The position numbers were made by a program, and so were the translations under genes. Below, piece after piece: positions 17,217 to 24,941 of a stretch of DNA of 64,000 bases. Source of the stretch: Bog-756 sp963839925 (GTDB lineage: Bacteria > Actinomycetota > Acidimicrobiia > Acidimicrobiales > RAAP-2); contig CAWIWV010000002.1 in the NCBI GenBank assembly GCA_963839925.1, positions 62,001 through 126,000 of the forward strand. Reading direction: 5' to 3'. The notes below the pieces were generated by a model, which was given only the letters and a program-made list of their open reading frames with translations, did no database searches and was not told the DNA's origin. The first letter of the stretch is position 1. Each line of letters opens with the position of its first letter.

Positions 17217-18365
17217 GTGAGCGAAGACGCAGCATTCGGCACCATCTACCCCAGCCGCCTGGCCAAGCTCCGGAACGGACTGAACCAGAGGGAATGGCTG
17301 ACCATCGGTGGGATGACCCTCACCATCGTCGGACTCAACATCATCGGTTGGGGCCTGGTTTCGGCGGCCGCGACCCACCACTACCACATCTCCAAGACCG
17401 GGCTTCTGGGCCTTGGCACGGGCGTGCTCGCCTACACCCTGGGCATGCGCCACGCCTTCGACGCCGATCACATCGCCGCTATCGACAACACCACCCGCAA
17501 ACTGGTCAACGATGGCAAGCGTCCGCTCAGTGTCGGCTACTTCTTCTCGCTCGGCCACTCCAGCGTCGTCTTCTTGCTGGCCGTGTTCCTGAACTTCGGC
17601 ATCCGAGCCCTCGACAGCCAGGTGAGCAACGACAGCTCGGGCCTCCACAAAGCCACCAATGTGATCGGAACGTCGGTCTCGGGCGGCTTCCTCTATCTCA
17701 TCGCCATCCTCAACCTGATCGTCCTGATCGGCATCTACCGGGTGTACCAGCAGATGAAGCGAGGCAAGTTCGACGACGAGGAACTCGAACGCCAACTCAG
17801 CAACCGGGGGTTCATGAACCGCTTCCTCGGCGGCTACGCCGAGCGCATCGACACACCTTGGAAGATGTATCCGGTCGGAGTCCTGTTCGGCCTGGGCTTT
17901 GACACGGCCACCGAGGTGGCTCTGTTGGTTCTGGCAGGGAACGCCGTGGCCGGAGGCTTGCCGTTCTGGGCCATTCTCTCCCTGCCGGTGCTCTTCGCCG
18001 CTGGGATGTGCTTGTTCGACACGATCGACGGATGCTTCATGAACTTCGCCTACGACTGGGCCTTCTCCAAGCCGATCCGCAAGGTCTTCTACAACCTGAC
18101 CATCACCGGACTGTCGGTCTTCGTGGCCTTGTTCATCGGGACGATCGAGCTGGTGGGCCTGATCGGGCAGGAGCTCAACTTCAACGACCCGTTCTTCAAC
18201 TTCTTCGCCAATTTCAACATCAATACGGCCGGGTTTATCATCGTGGGCGCCTTTGCCGCGACCTGGGCAGCAGCAGTCCTCTGGTGGCACTTCGGCAACG
18301 TCGAGGAGAAGTGGGACGCCAAGATGATCCACCACGATCCGGTGGAGGCCACCGTCTCCAACTAG
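17217..18365 (+). CDS. NiCoT-family nickel/cobalt transporter
   Basis: 382 residues with about eight membrane segments. GMRHAFDADH contains the family signature HX4DH (His79, Asp84, His85) in the second membrane helix, required for Ni/Co transport in this family, and GFDTATEV is the second conserved motif. The GTG start is chosen because AGGAG lies 5 nt upstream; an upstream open frame crosses the divergent regulator gene. The transporter probably supplies nickel or cobalt for urease, hydrogenase or cobalamin enzymes, none of which is encoded in this window. It is probably repressed by the adjacent Fur-family protein. Confidence 0.92.
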   Translation: MSEDAAFGTIYPSRLAKLRNGLNQREWLTIGGMTLTIVGLNIIGWGLVSAAATHHYHISKTGLLGLGTGVLAYTLGMRHAFDADHIAAIDNTTRKLVNDGKRPLSVGYFFSLGHSSVVFLLAVFLNFGIRALDSQVSNDSSGLHKATNVIGTSVSGGFLYLIAILNLIVLIGIYRVYQQMKRGKFDDEELERQLSNRGFMNRFLGGYAERIDTPWKMYPVGVLFGLGFDTATEVALLVLAGNAVAGGLPFWAILSLPVLFAAGMCLFDTIDGCFMNFAYDWAFSKPIRKVFYNLTITGLSVFVALFIGTIELVGLIGQELNFNDPFFNFFANFNINTAGFIIVGAFAATWAAAVLWWHFGNVEEKWDAKMIHHDPVEATVSN

Positions 18366-18393
18366 CCGGTCGACCCGGAGAGCAAACCGGTGG

Positions 18394-18717
18394 TCAGGTA
18401 TCTCGGGTCGCCATCCTCCAGGCCCCGAGCCCAGTCCAGACCACGATCCAGCCGACGATCACCAACACCGCGTCAATCGTCGCCAGGTGGACGGACATGG
18501 CTTGATCGCCCGGGCCATTGCCGCCGAACGGCGTGGGTAGTCCCCCAGGTTCCATGTGTGCCGTTGCCGCCCCGATGATCGAGCGCTGCAGGTTGATGAG
18601 ATGGGGAAGGTTGGCCCGAAGTGCGATCGGGGTCAGGATGATCTCCAACACGATCATCAGAACGACGGTCACACAGACCGATCTAATGCTGCCCGACCTT
18701 GTTCTCCTCGGCATCAT
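18394..18717 (-). CDS. Small two-helix membrane protein
   Basis: 107 residues. Two hydrophobic segments (about residues 13-33 and 80-100) are separated by a loop rich in Gly and Pro. The start ATG lies inside the 3' end of the upstream permease gene, a 35-bp overlap in a different frame, which suggests co-translation. It may be an accessory subunit of the permease. A second ATG directly follows the first. No family was recognised. Confidence 0.6.
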   Translation of the reverse strand: MMPRRTRSGSIRSVCVTVVLMIVLEIILTPIALRANLPHLINLQRSIIGAATAHMEPGGLPTPFGGNGPGDQAMSVHLATIDAVLVIVGWIVVWTGLGAWRMATRDT

Positions 18718-20242
18718 CGATTCCGAGGAATCGCGCAAACCGCTGTGGCGGATGGAGGGACGTCCCGATGGCGACAGCAGTCCACCCGGCAACGACGATG
18801 ATCGCCCACCTCTCTCCCCCGCTCGGCCATGGCACGACTGACTTGTAGAAGACGAATCCCAGCACCCCGATCGCCACAACCGGAATGACCGCCTGCCAGC
18901 GCGGCACGTTCGATTCGACCCGACGGAGAATCTGGCGCATTGCTCCGGCCGAGGTGAGGACATAGCTGGCCAGGATCAAGAGGGTTCCGGCAGTCGCGGC
19001 CGCGGCAAAGGTTGCGAACGGCGTCTGATGCAGCACTCCCCACCACACCGCGATGAATGCCAAGACGGCGGACCCGACGACAAGATTTCCAGCGACCGGA
19101 ACAGCGTGACGCTGAAGGCGCGAGGTCGGCAGAGTAGGAAAGCCGTGACGGGTCACCGCGTACATGATGCGTGACGATCCGAGGATGCACCCACTCAGAG
19201 AAGAGAACGCGCCTACCACCACTCCGAGGCGAATGAGGTTGGCAACCCAGCTGGTGGCGTAGAGCTGGGCCAATGAACCCACGAGCGCACCCGAGCTGGA
19301 GAGCGAGTGCAGCCCCGATGGCGTGGTACCAAAGCCCATCACCTCGAACGCTGTGACTCCAATGAAGAAGAGACCGGCAAAGAGCACGTTTCCTGTCACC
19401 GCGATGGGAATGTCTCGACTGGGGTTCTTCGTCTCCTCTCCCAGCGCGGCGGCTCCTTCGAACCCGGCAAAGGAAAGAAAGCCGAACACGGCGGCCAAGC
19501 CCAAATCCCCTCTGCCTGTCGGCTTGAAGACACTCCACGTGAAGTGTTGTCCCTGCGGTCCATGGCTGAAGATCACCGTGCACGCCACGATCGTCATGAC
19601 GACAACGATGAGGATGATCGTTCCGAACTCGAAGGACATAAGGACACCAAGTGCCCGTCGGACCTGCGCGCTTGCCATCGCGGTTCCTATGAGGACCAAT
19701 CCCACGGCCACCACGAAATAGACCGACGGGGCGATGGAGCTGACCAGGCCGAGGCCCTCGAGCAACGCTCCCAGGAAGATCGAACACGTGACCGCTTGGA
19801 CGGCGACGAACAGGATGTACGCCCCACTGAGTAACCACCCGGTCACTGCCCCTGCATGCGGATTCAGAGACTGAGCGACGAGCGTCGACAGCGATCCCGA
19901 GCCGTGGATGCGCCGACAGAGCCGGGTGACCGAGTAGGCCACGAAGAGGACGCCGACGAATGCCAACAGGAATGCCAGCGGAATGCCCCGACCCACCAGG
20001 GGCTCTGCCGCCTGAGGATTGATGTTCACCGCCTGGCTGGGAGCGACCAGCGCCAACGAGAGTCCGACGGCGCCGACCAGCCCGATCGAGCGGGTCATGC
20101 GACGGGGTTCGGCCGAGGTCCTCCCGGTGTCGTGAGTGTCGGGAGACAACGGCTCCGTCGACTCGACGGTCGGGAGTGTCTCTTCGACGACCAGGGTGCG
20201 GTCGTGCACGGTTGTCATGGTGGTCCTGCCATGCACCACCAT
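18683..20242 (-). CDS. APC-superfamily amino acid permease
   Basis: 519 residues with about twelve membrane segments after a 50-residue hydrophilic N-terminus. AVNINPQAAEP in helix 1 and FAGFEGAAALGEETKNP in the middle are typical of APC transporters (the latter is the helix 6-7 and loop motif). Substrates of the family are amino acids or amines taken up with protons; the specific one cannot be read. ATG 20242 is given, but ATG 20218 is also possible with AGGA 6 nt upstream. It is followed by an overlapping small membrane protein gene and preceded, 58 bp away, by another membrane protein gene. Confidence 0.88.
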   Translation of the reverse strand: MVVHGRTTMTTVHDRTLVVEETLPTVESTEPLSPDTHDTGRTSAEPRRMTRSIGLVGAVGLSLALVAPSQAVNINPQAAEPLVGRGIPLAFLLAFVGVLFVAYSVTRLCRRIHGSGSLSTLVAQSLNPHAGAVTGWLLSGAYILFVAVQAVTCSIFLGALLEGLGLVSSIAPSVYFVVAVGLVLIGTAMASAQVRRALGVLMSFEFGTIILIVVVMTIVACTVIFSHGPQGQHFTWSVFKPTGRGDLGLAAVFGFLSFAGFEGAAALGEETKNPSRDIPIAVTGNVLFAGLFFIGVTAFEVMGFGTTPSGLHSLSSSGALVGSLAQLYATSWVANLIRLGVVVGAFSSLSGCILGSSRIMYAVTRHGFPTLPTSRLQRHAVPVAGNLVVGSAVLAFIAVWWGVLHQTPFATFAAAATAGTLLILASYVLTSAGAMRQILRRVESNVPRWQAVIPVVAIGVLGFVFYKSVVPWPSGGERWAIIVVAGWTAVAIGTSLHPPQRFARFLGIDDAEENKVGQH

Positions 20243-20300
20243 CGGCCACCTGGTGACCTCGCTTGAGGGTGCGAGGCGGGTGAACTTCAGGTGATGGAGG

Positions 20301-20879
20301 TCACACTGCGTGCGAAGCGAGCATCAGGGCCCAGATCGAGATGGGAATCCCGAAGTCGCTGATGCACACGAAGGTGTTGCCGGGGTTGTAGTTGTGGTCG
20401 CGGATCATCTCGACAACGTGGTTGATGCCGGCGAAGAGGAGAAAGGTCGTCGTGGGGATCGCCATCGTGATCCAGGACTCGACTCCGTGCATGGAGGCGT
20501 AGACCCCGGCACCTCCGAGACCGAACGAGACGAAGCCGAGCTCGTACTGGAAACCATTGGTCTTCCATCCGATGAGCGCTGCCGTCTTTTCGGCGTACTT
20601 GGTGTGCATCAACCCGCTGACGATGAACATCCAGCCGGCCGGCAGATAGAACATCCACCGCAGGGCGTTCACCGAAGACCCTTGACTCGCGTGATAGCCC
20701 GACGCCTGCACGCCCGCCAACGCGAGCCCCCAGGCCACCAGCCAGACGATCGGTAGGACCATCGGACCCAGCCGGCCGATCGACTTCAGGGTGGAGTGGT
20801 GGTCACCCTGATCGGACGCTCCGCCGACGGTCGATGAGGGATCGAATCCCTGCCCGAGTTGCTCCTGTTGGATCGTCAT
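20301..20879 (-). CDS. Membrane protein, possibly DUF6790-like
   Basis: 192 residues from ATG 20879, which has GGGAGG just upstream. After a hydrophilic N-terminus of about 45 residues there are roughly four hydrophobic segments. HTKYAEKTA followed by GW-x6-YELGF resembles small membrane proteins I recall as DUF6790, but the match is from memory and weak. It is co-directional with the APC permease 58 bp downstream and may share its transcript. Function unknown. Confidence 0.65.
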   Translation of the reverse strand: MTIQQEQLGQGFDPSSTVGGASDQGDHHSTLKSIGRLGPMVLPIVWLVAWGLALAGVQASGYHASQGSSVNALRWMFYLPAGWMFIVSGLMHTKYAEKTAALIGWKTNGFQYELGFVSFGLGGAGVYASMHGVESWITMAIPTTTFLLFAGINHVVEMIRDHNYNPGNTFVCISDFGIPISIWALMLASHAV

Positions 20880-21036
20880 GTGCCTCCCACCTCTCGAACG
20901 CCAGCGGTGCTCCCACCGCGCCTCACTCAGCATCGTCCGAAACGGTGACGTCCTTTAGTTGCCACGCGGCAACGGCGAATCACCCTCGCTCACCCTGCAG
21001 CCATTGTCATCAAGGGGTCGTTGCGCCCTCGGCCCG

Positions 21037-21426
21037 TCAATCGCCGCTCGCGCCGCCTTCGGAACGTTCGAACTCGCGGCTCCGTGCCTTCATGAGCGCT
21101 TTCAGAAGTTTGGTCGGGAGCTCCCGGTCGTAAGGAAGCTTGATGAACCCTGATCCGGAGTCATACCCGGCAGCCTCGACCGCCGCCTTTTGCGTCGCGA
21201 AGAACGGTGGGTCGAATCGGAGCGAGCAGTGGTTCTTGAAATTCTGGAGCATCCAGAGGTTGGTGTTCTTGCCGCGCACGTACACCGGCAGGTTCCACTT
21301 GAGCTCTTCGCGGGCTTTCGGGTCGGCCTTCACGCTGAGCTCACGCAACGCTTCGAGGTGCGGCCGTTGCACGTCGCTCAGCTGAGCGAAGTAGTCGTCG
21401 ACATCGGCCCGCTTGGGCATCGGCAT
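21037..21426 (-). CDS. DUF1801 (YdhG-like) domain protein
   Basis: 129 residues. The pattern DVDDYFAQLSDVQRPHLEALR, then WNLPVYVRGKN, F-x-NHCSLRF and a late GSGFIKLPYD-like segment matches DUF1801 proteins. These are small cytosolic proteins related in fold to bacterial frataxin-like or iron-chaperone proteins, with no firm biochemical role. ATG 21426 is supported by TAAGCT 7 nt upstream; ATG 21420 is an alternative. It stands alone between membrane-protein genes and the adenylation locus. Confidence 0.8.
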   Translation of the reverse strand: MPMPKRADVDDYFAQLSDVQRPHLEALRELSVKADPKAREELKWNLPVYVRGKNTNLWMLQNFKNHCSLRFDPPFFATQKAAVEAAGYDSGSGFIKLPYDRELPTKLLKALMKARSREFERSEGGASGD

Positions 21427-21433
21427 AGGGGTG

Positions 21434-21439
21434 AGCTTA
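21434..21439 (-). promoter_or_regulatory. -10 box TAAGCT, leaderless promoter of the DUF1801 gene
   Basis: TAAGCT on the minus strand ends 7 nt before ATG 21426; no Shine-Dalgarno. Confidence 0.5.
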
Positions 21440-21505
21440 TCCGGCGGGTACACGCATCCAAAGGGCTCGGGCCCGCATATTCTCGTCGAGCAGTGGCCGC
21501 TCCGG

Positions 21506-23050
21506 TCACGACCGCACTTGGTCGCGACCACCGGACAGGGGGAGCATCCCCGCCCCCGAGAGAAGCTTTCGCTCGTCGAGCTTGCTCGAAGCGGTCAGCG
21601 GCAGGTCGTCGACCAACTCGATTCGATCGGGGAGCATCGACTGGGGCAGGAGTTCGCTCGCAGCGCGCCGCAGATCAAGCTCCGACAGCTGGCCGTCGGC
21701 GACCACGAATGCGGCGATACCGAGTTGGCCCTCGTTGTCGAACTGAACGCAGGCCCCCGCCGACACCCCTGGCACGGATCGCAGAGCCTCGGCGAGCTCG
21801 ACGAGCGAGATCCGCACCCCGTGGCGCTTGATCACCCGGTCTGCACGATCCACGTACACGTACTCGCCATGACCGGTCCGGTAGGCAAGGTCACCCGTTC
21901 GGTAGACCGTCTCACCGGGCACGACATCGGTCCTCATCACTTCCGTGGTCAGTTCGGGCGCGCCCCAGTAGCCGTCCATCAACTGGGAACCTCCGATGTA
22001 CAACTCGCCGACGCTCCCGACCGAGTCGATCAGCGAGCCGTCAGTGTCGACGAGATGAAAGGACACGCCTTGGTGCGGCGTCCCGATGGGCATGGTCCCG
22101 TCCGCGATCGACTCGGGGGTGACCAGCATATGGGTGACCGCGATGGTGGTCTCGGTCGGCCCGTAGCGATTGAACACCCTGACCTGGGGAGCGGCCTCCC
22201 AAAGGAGGCGGACATCCTCTGGCGAGCAGGCCTCACCTCCGAGAGCAATCACACCCAACGAGGACCCGCCCAGCTGGCCGATCTGGGGGGCCGCCAACAG
22301 CAGACGCAGGTAGCTCGGCGAGAACCCGGTCGCGGTGATCGACTCGTTCTTCACTGCGTTGAAGAAGGTGCGGGGAAAGAGCAACGCTTCCCGTGGTCGG
22401 ATGACGATCGCCCCGCCCGACCACAGGGCCGGAAAGAGCGTGCCGAACGATCCGTCGAAGTGGAACGGTGAGACGCACAGCGCTCGGGTGTCGGTGTCGT
22501 ATCCCAACGCCCGGGCCGTGGCCTCGACCGCCTCCGCAAACGCCGGGTTGCCGATCAAGACCCCCTTGGGCACCCCGGTGGTCCCCGAGGTGTAGATCGC
22601 GTAAGCCCCCTGCGCAGTGACCCGAGCCGGCTCGGGGCCCCCGCGCGAGCGCAGCTCGGAGATCGTCGCCCGGTCGACCCTCGTTTCCGGGAGTGGCGAC
22701 TCCTGGTCCGGTGCTGGCTCCGCAGTGATGATCACCGACGGATCACAGTCGGCCAGGATCACCTGCAGCCGTGCCGGCGGATCGGTCACCGCGATCGGGA
22801 CGAAGATCGAACCGGTCCACAGGCAGGCCAACGCCCCGACGACGAAGTCGACCGAGTTCGGAAGGAAGAGGGCGACCCGATCCCCCTCACCCACCCCTCG
22901 ATCGATCAGGCCGCCGGCGACTGCGACGACCGCCTCGCGCAACTGCCGGTAGTTCAGGTCAGTCTCGAGATCCTTCGCTGCGGGGTGGTCCGGCGCGCGC
23001 TCTGCATGCTCGAGGATCGTGGAAAGGACGTCGCGATCGGTCAACCTCAC
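21506..23050 (-). CDS. Stand-alone amino-acid adenylation enzyme (NRPS A-domain type)
   Basis: 514 residues from GTG 23050, which overlaps the stop of the deacylase gene as GTGA. The ANL core motifs are present: YTSGTTGVPKG (P-loop, near residue 155), FNRYGPTETT, YRTGDLAY, and a C-terminal SSKLDERKL that keeps the Lys of the A10 motif. It resembles NRPS adenylation domains more than fatty-acyl ligases, but no carrier, condensation or thioesterase domain is fused. It would activate an amino or aryl acid as AMP ester for transfer to an unlinked acceptor. Coupling to an N-acyl-D-amino-acid deacylase, and the FAD, MetA, MetY and ATP-grasp genes next door, suggest a small-molecule pathway. Confidence 0.85.
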   Translation of the reverse strand: MRLTDRDVLSTILEHAERAPDHPAAKDLETDLNYRQLREAVVAVAGGLIDRGVGEGDRVALFLPNSVDFVVGALACLWTGSIFVPIAVTDPPARLQVILADCDPSVIITAEPAPDQESPLPETRVDRATISELRSRGGPEPARVTAQGAYAIYTSGTTGVPKGVLIGNPAFAEAVEATARALGYDTDTRALCVSPFHFDGSFGTLFPALWSGGAIVIRPREALLFPRTFFNAVKNESITATGFSPSYLRLLLAAPQIGQLGGSSLGVIALGGEACSPEDVRLLWEAAPQVRVFNRYGPTETTIAVTHMLVTPESIADGTMPIGTPHQGVSFHLVDTDGSLIDSVGSVGELYIGGSQLMDGYWGAPELTTEVMRTDVVPGETVYRTGDLAYRTGHGEYVYVDRADRVIKRHGVRISLVELAEALRSVPGVSAGACVQFDNEGQLGIAAFVVADGQLSELDLRRAASELLPQSMLPDRIELVDDLPLTASSKLDERKLLSGAGMLPLSGGRDQVRS

Positions 23051-24801
23051 ACCCCGACCGGAGCGGGCTGTGCGCCTCGCAGCAACTCGCCGGGCAGCTC
23101 TCCGGTGTGGGTGCCGTCTTCGAACGTCACCGCCCCACGCTTGAGGGTCCATCGGTAGCCACGGGCCTTCTGCAGGAGTCGTCGACCACCCGCGGGCAGG
23201 TCGGTGACGACCTCCGGTGGGGCGCATTCGAGGCGGTCGAGGTCGATCACGTTGAGGTCGGCCAGGTACCCGGGAGCAACGACGCCGCGGTCGAGCCACC
23301 CGAAGTGGGTGGCCGGCCGCTGGGTGATCTGGTGCACCACCGACCCGACTGGCATTCCTTCGTCGCCATGCCGGTCACGCCCCCACAGCGACAGGTAGGT
23401 GGTTGTCATGCTCCCGTCGCAGATCTGGCCGCAGTGGGCGCCGGCGTCCGAGAGACCGAACATCGCAATCGGTGAGGAGATCATCTCGTGCACCGCAGCC
23501 AGATTGTGGTGCACGAAGTTGAACAACGGGGTGTAGATGAGTTGGGCGCCGTCTCGACGCAACTGGACGTCGTAGGCGTACTCGGCAGGATCGACACCTG
23601 CCTGTCGCGCGAGGGCTCCGAGCGAGCGGGTCGGGTCGAGGTTGTAGTCGACCGGGTCGTCGAGGACGTACATCTCGTCGAACCGCCCGAAGAAGGCGAA
23701 ACCGGCGAACGCGTCAGAACCCGAGGTGAGCTGCGCATGGCCCTCGAGGATCCGCCGCCGGAGGTCGGGGTCGCGGAGTGCGACGATCCGCTCGGCGATC
23801 GGGAGATCGGCGACCTTGCGGTAGGCACGAGAGGGGGTGAAAACGTTCGCCGATGCTTCGAGCCCGAGAAGCACACCGATCGGCCGCGGAGCCACCTGGG
23901 CCTTCACGTCGAGACCCTCGGCCTGAAGGTCCCGAGCAAGCTCCATCAGCTCCCGCCAGCGCTCCGGTGCGGCGACGTCCTGCTGCACCGTGTAGCTGAC
24001 CGGGCTCCTGCTGGCCCGGGCGAAGGCGGTCACCAGCTCGAACTCGCGACGGGCGAAGTCGTCGTCGGTGGTCCGGTAGCTGTCCGAAAGGAATTGGAAC
24101 ACCCCACCGCTCTTTCGCAAGACCGCGGCGAGCGCGAGTAACTCCGGCTCCCGCGCACGAAGCGTCCCGAGATTCTCGCCCTGGCTGGTGCGGTGATTCT
24201 CGGTCCGAGAGGTGGAGGCGCCGAGCGCTCCGGCGTGGAGTCCCTCCTCGAGGAGGCGAGCCATCTCGTCGAGCTCGTCCTGGTCGGGATGGAGCGTGGG
24301 GTCGGCGCCGCGTTCGCCCATGACGAAGGCACGAAGTGCCGCGTGCGGAACGTGGGTCCCCACGTCGATCGTTCGCTGCTGGCGCTCCAGCGCATCGAGA
24401 TACTCGGGAAACGAACCCCAGTCCCAACGAAGTCCCTCGTGCAGGGCGGTTCCCGGGATGTCCTCGACACCTTCCATCATGCCGATGAGCCACTCGTGAC
24501 GGTCGGGGGCGACTGGTGCGAAGCCGACCCCACAGTTCCCCATGGCGACCGTCGTCACCCCGTGGTGCGAGGACGGCGCCAGCAACGGATCCCAGGTCGC
24601 CTGACCGTCGTAGTGGGTGTGGGGATCGACGAAACCCGGGGTGACCAGCAAGCCCTCGGCGTCGATCTCCCGCAGACCCCGCCCGACCGCGCTGCCGACC
24701 TCGGCGATCCGGTCGCCGACGATGGCGATGTCGGCAGGTCGCGGGGCGCCCCCGCAGCCGTCGGCGAGGGTGCCGTTCTTGATCACGATGTCGGCGGTCA
24801 T
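23047..24801 (-). CDS. N-acyl-D-amino-acid deacylase-like amidohydrolase
   Basis: 584 residues of the D-aminoacylase/dihydroorotase-like amidohydrolase group. DPHTHYDGQ (His61, His63) is the HxH metal site, GNCGVGF (Cys90) the metal-bridging Cys typical of D-aminoacylases, and SDAGAH near residue 450 gives the catalytic Asp. The family releases D-amino acids from N-acyl forms. It lies upstream of, and overlaps, the adenylation gene by 4 bp, so both are made from one message. TAAGCT lies 12 nt before the ATG. Possible roles are supply or release of the amino acid activated by the adenylation enzyme, or removal of an N-acyl mask from a pathway product. Confidence 0.87.
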   Translation of the reverse strand: MTADIVIKNGTLADGCGGAPRPADIAIVGDRIAEVGSAVGRGLREIDAEGLLVTPGFVDPHTHYDGQATWDPLLAPSSHHGVTTVAMGNCGVGFAPVAPDRHEWLIGMMEGVEDIPGTALHEGLRWDWGSFPEYLDALERQQRTIDVGTHVPHAALRAFVMGERGADPTLHPDQDELDEMARLLEEGLHAGALGASTSRTENHRTSQGENLGTLRAREPELLALAAVLRKSGGVFQFLSDSYRTTDDDFARREFELVTAFARASRSPVSYTVQQDVAAPERWRELMELARDLQAEGLDVKAQVAPRPIGVLLGLEASANVFTPSRAYRKVADLPIAERIVALRDPDLRRRILEGHAQLTSGSDAFAGFAFFGRFDEMYVLDDPVDYNLDPTRSLGALARQAGVDPAEYAYDVQLRRDGAQLIYTPLFNFVHHNLAAVHEMISSPIAMFGLSDAGAHCGQICDGSMTTTYLSLWGRDRHGDEGMPVGSVVHQITQRPATHFGWLDRGVVAPGYLADLNVIDLDRLECAPPEVVTDLPAGGRRLLQKARGYRWTLKRGAVTFEDGTHTGELPGELLRGAQPAPVGV

Positions 24802-24937
24802 CTGGTCATCCCGAGCTTAGGACCGGAGGGCCAAATGCCGATACATCCTTGTCCATTCGCTGAATTATCACATACCGTGGTGATGCAGTCACGCTAAGAA
24901 GGGGCAGGGTTGGCATGAAGGTGAGCTGCGTCGAACG
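24802..24937. promoter_or_regulatory. Divergent control region of the deacylase and FAD-protein genes
   Basis: Contains an inverted repeat ATCAC-N8-GTGAT (24867-24884), a candidate operator. It overlaps GATAAT on the minus strand (24869-24864) and lies near TACCGT (24873-24878) on the plus strand, which has TTGTCC 18 bp upstream. A single regulator could control both arms here. Confidence 0.4.
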
Positions 24938-24941
24938 ATGA
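24915..24941 (+). CDS. Possible 8-codon leader peptide overlapping the FAD-protein start
   Basis: ATG 24915 opens a frame encoding MKVSCVER and stops at TGA 24939-24941, overlapping ATG 24938 of the main gene as ATGA. A purine-rich AAGAAGGGG lies upstream. Such coupling could set translation of the main frame, and the single Cys codon is noteworthy beside sulfur-amino-acid genes. It may be chance. Confidence 0.3.
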   Translation: MKVSCVER

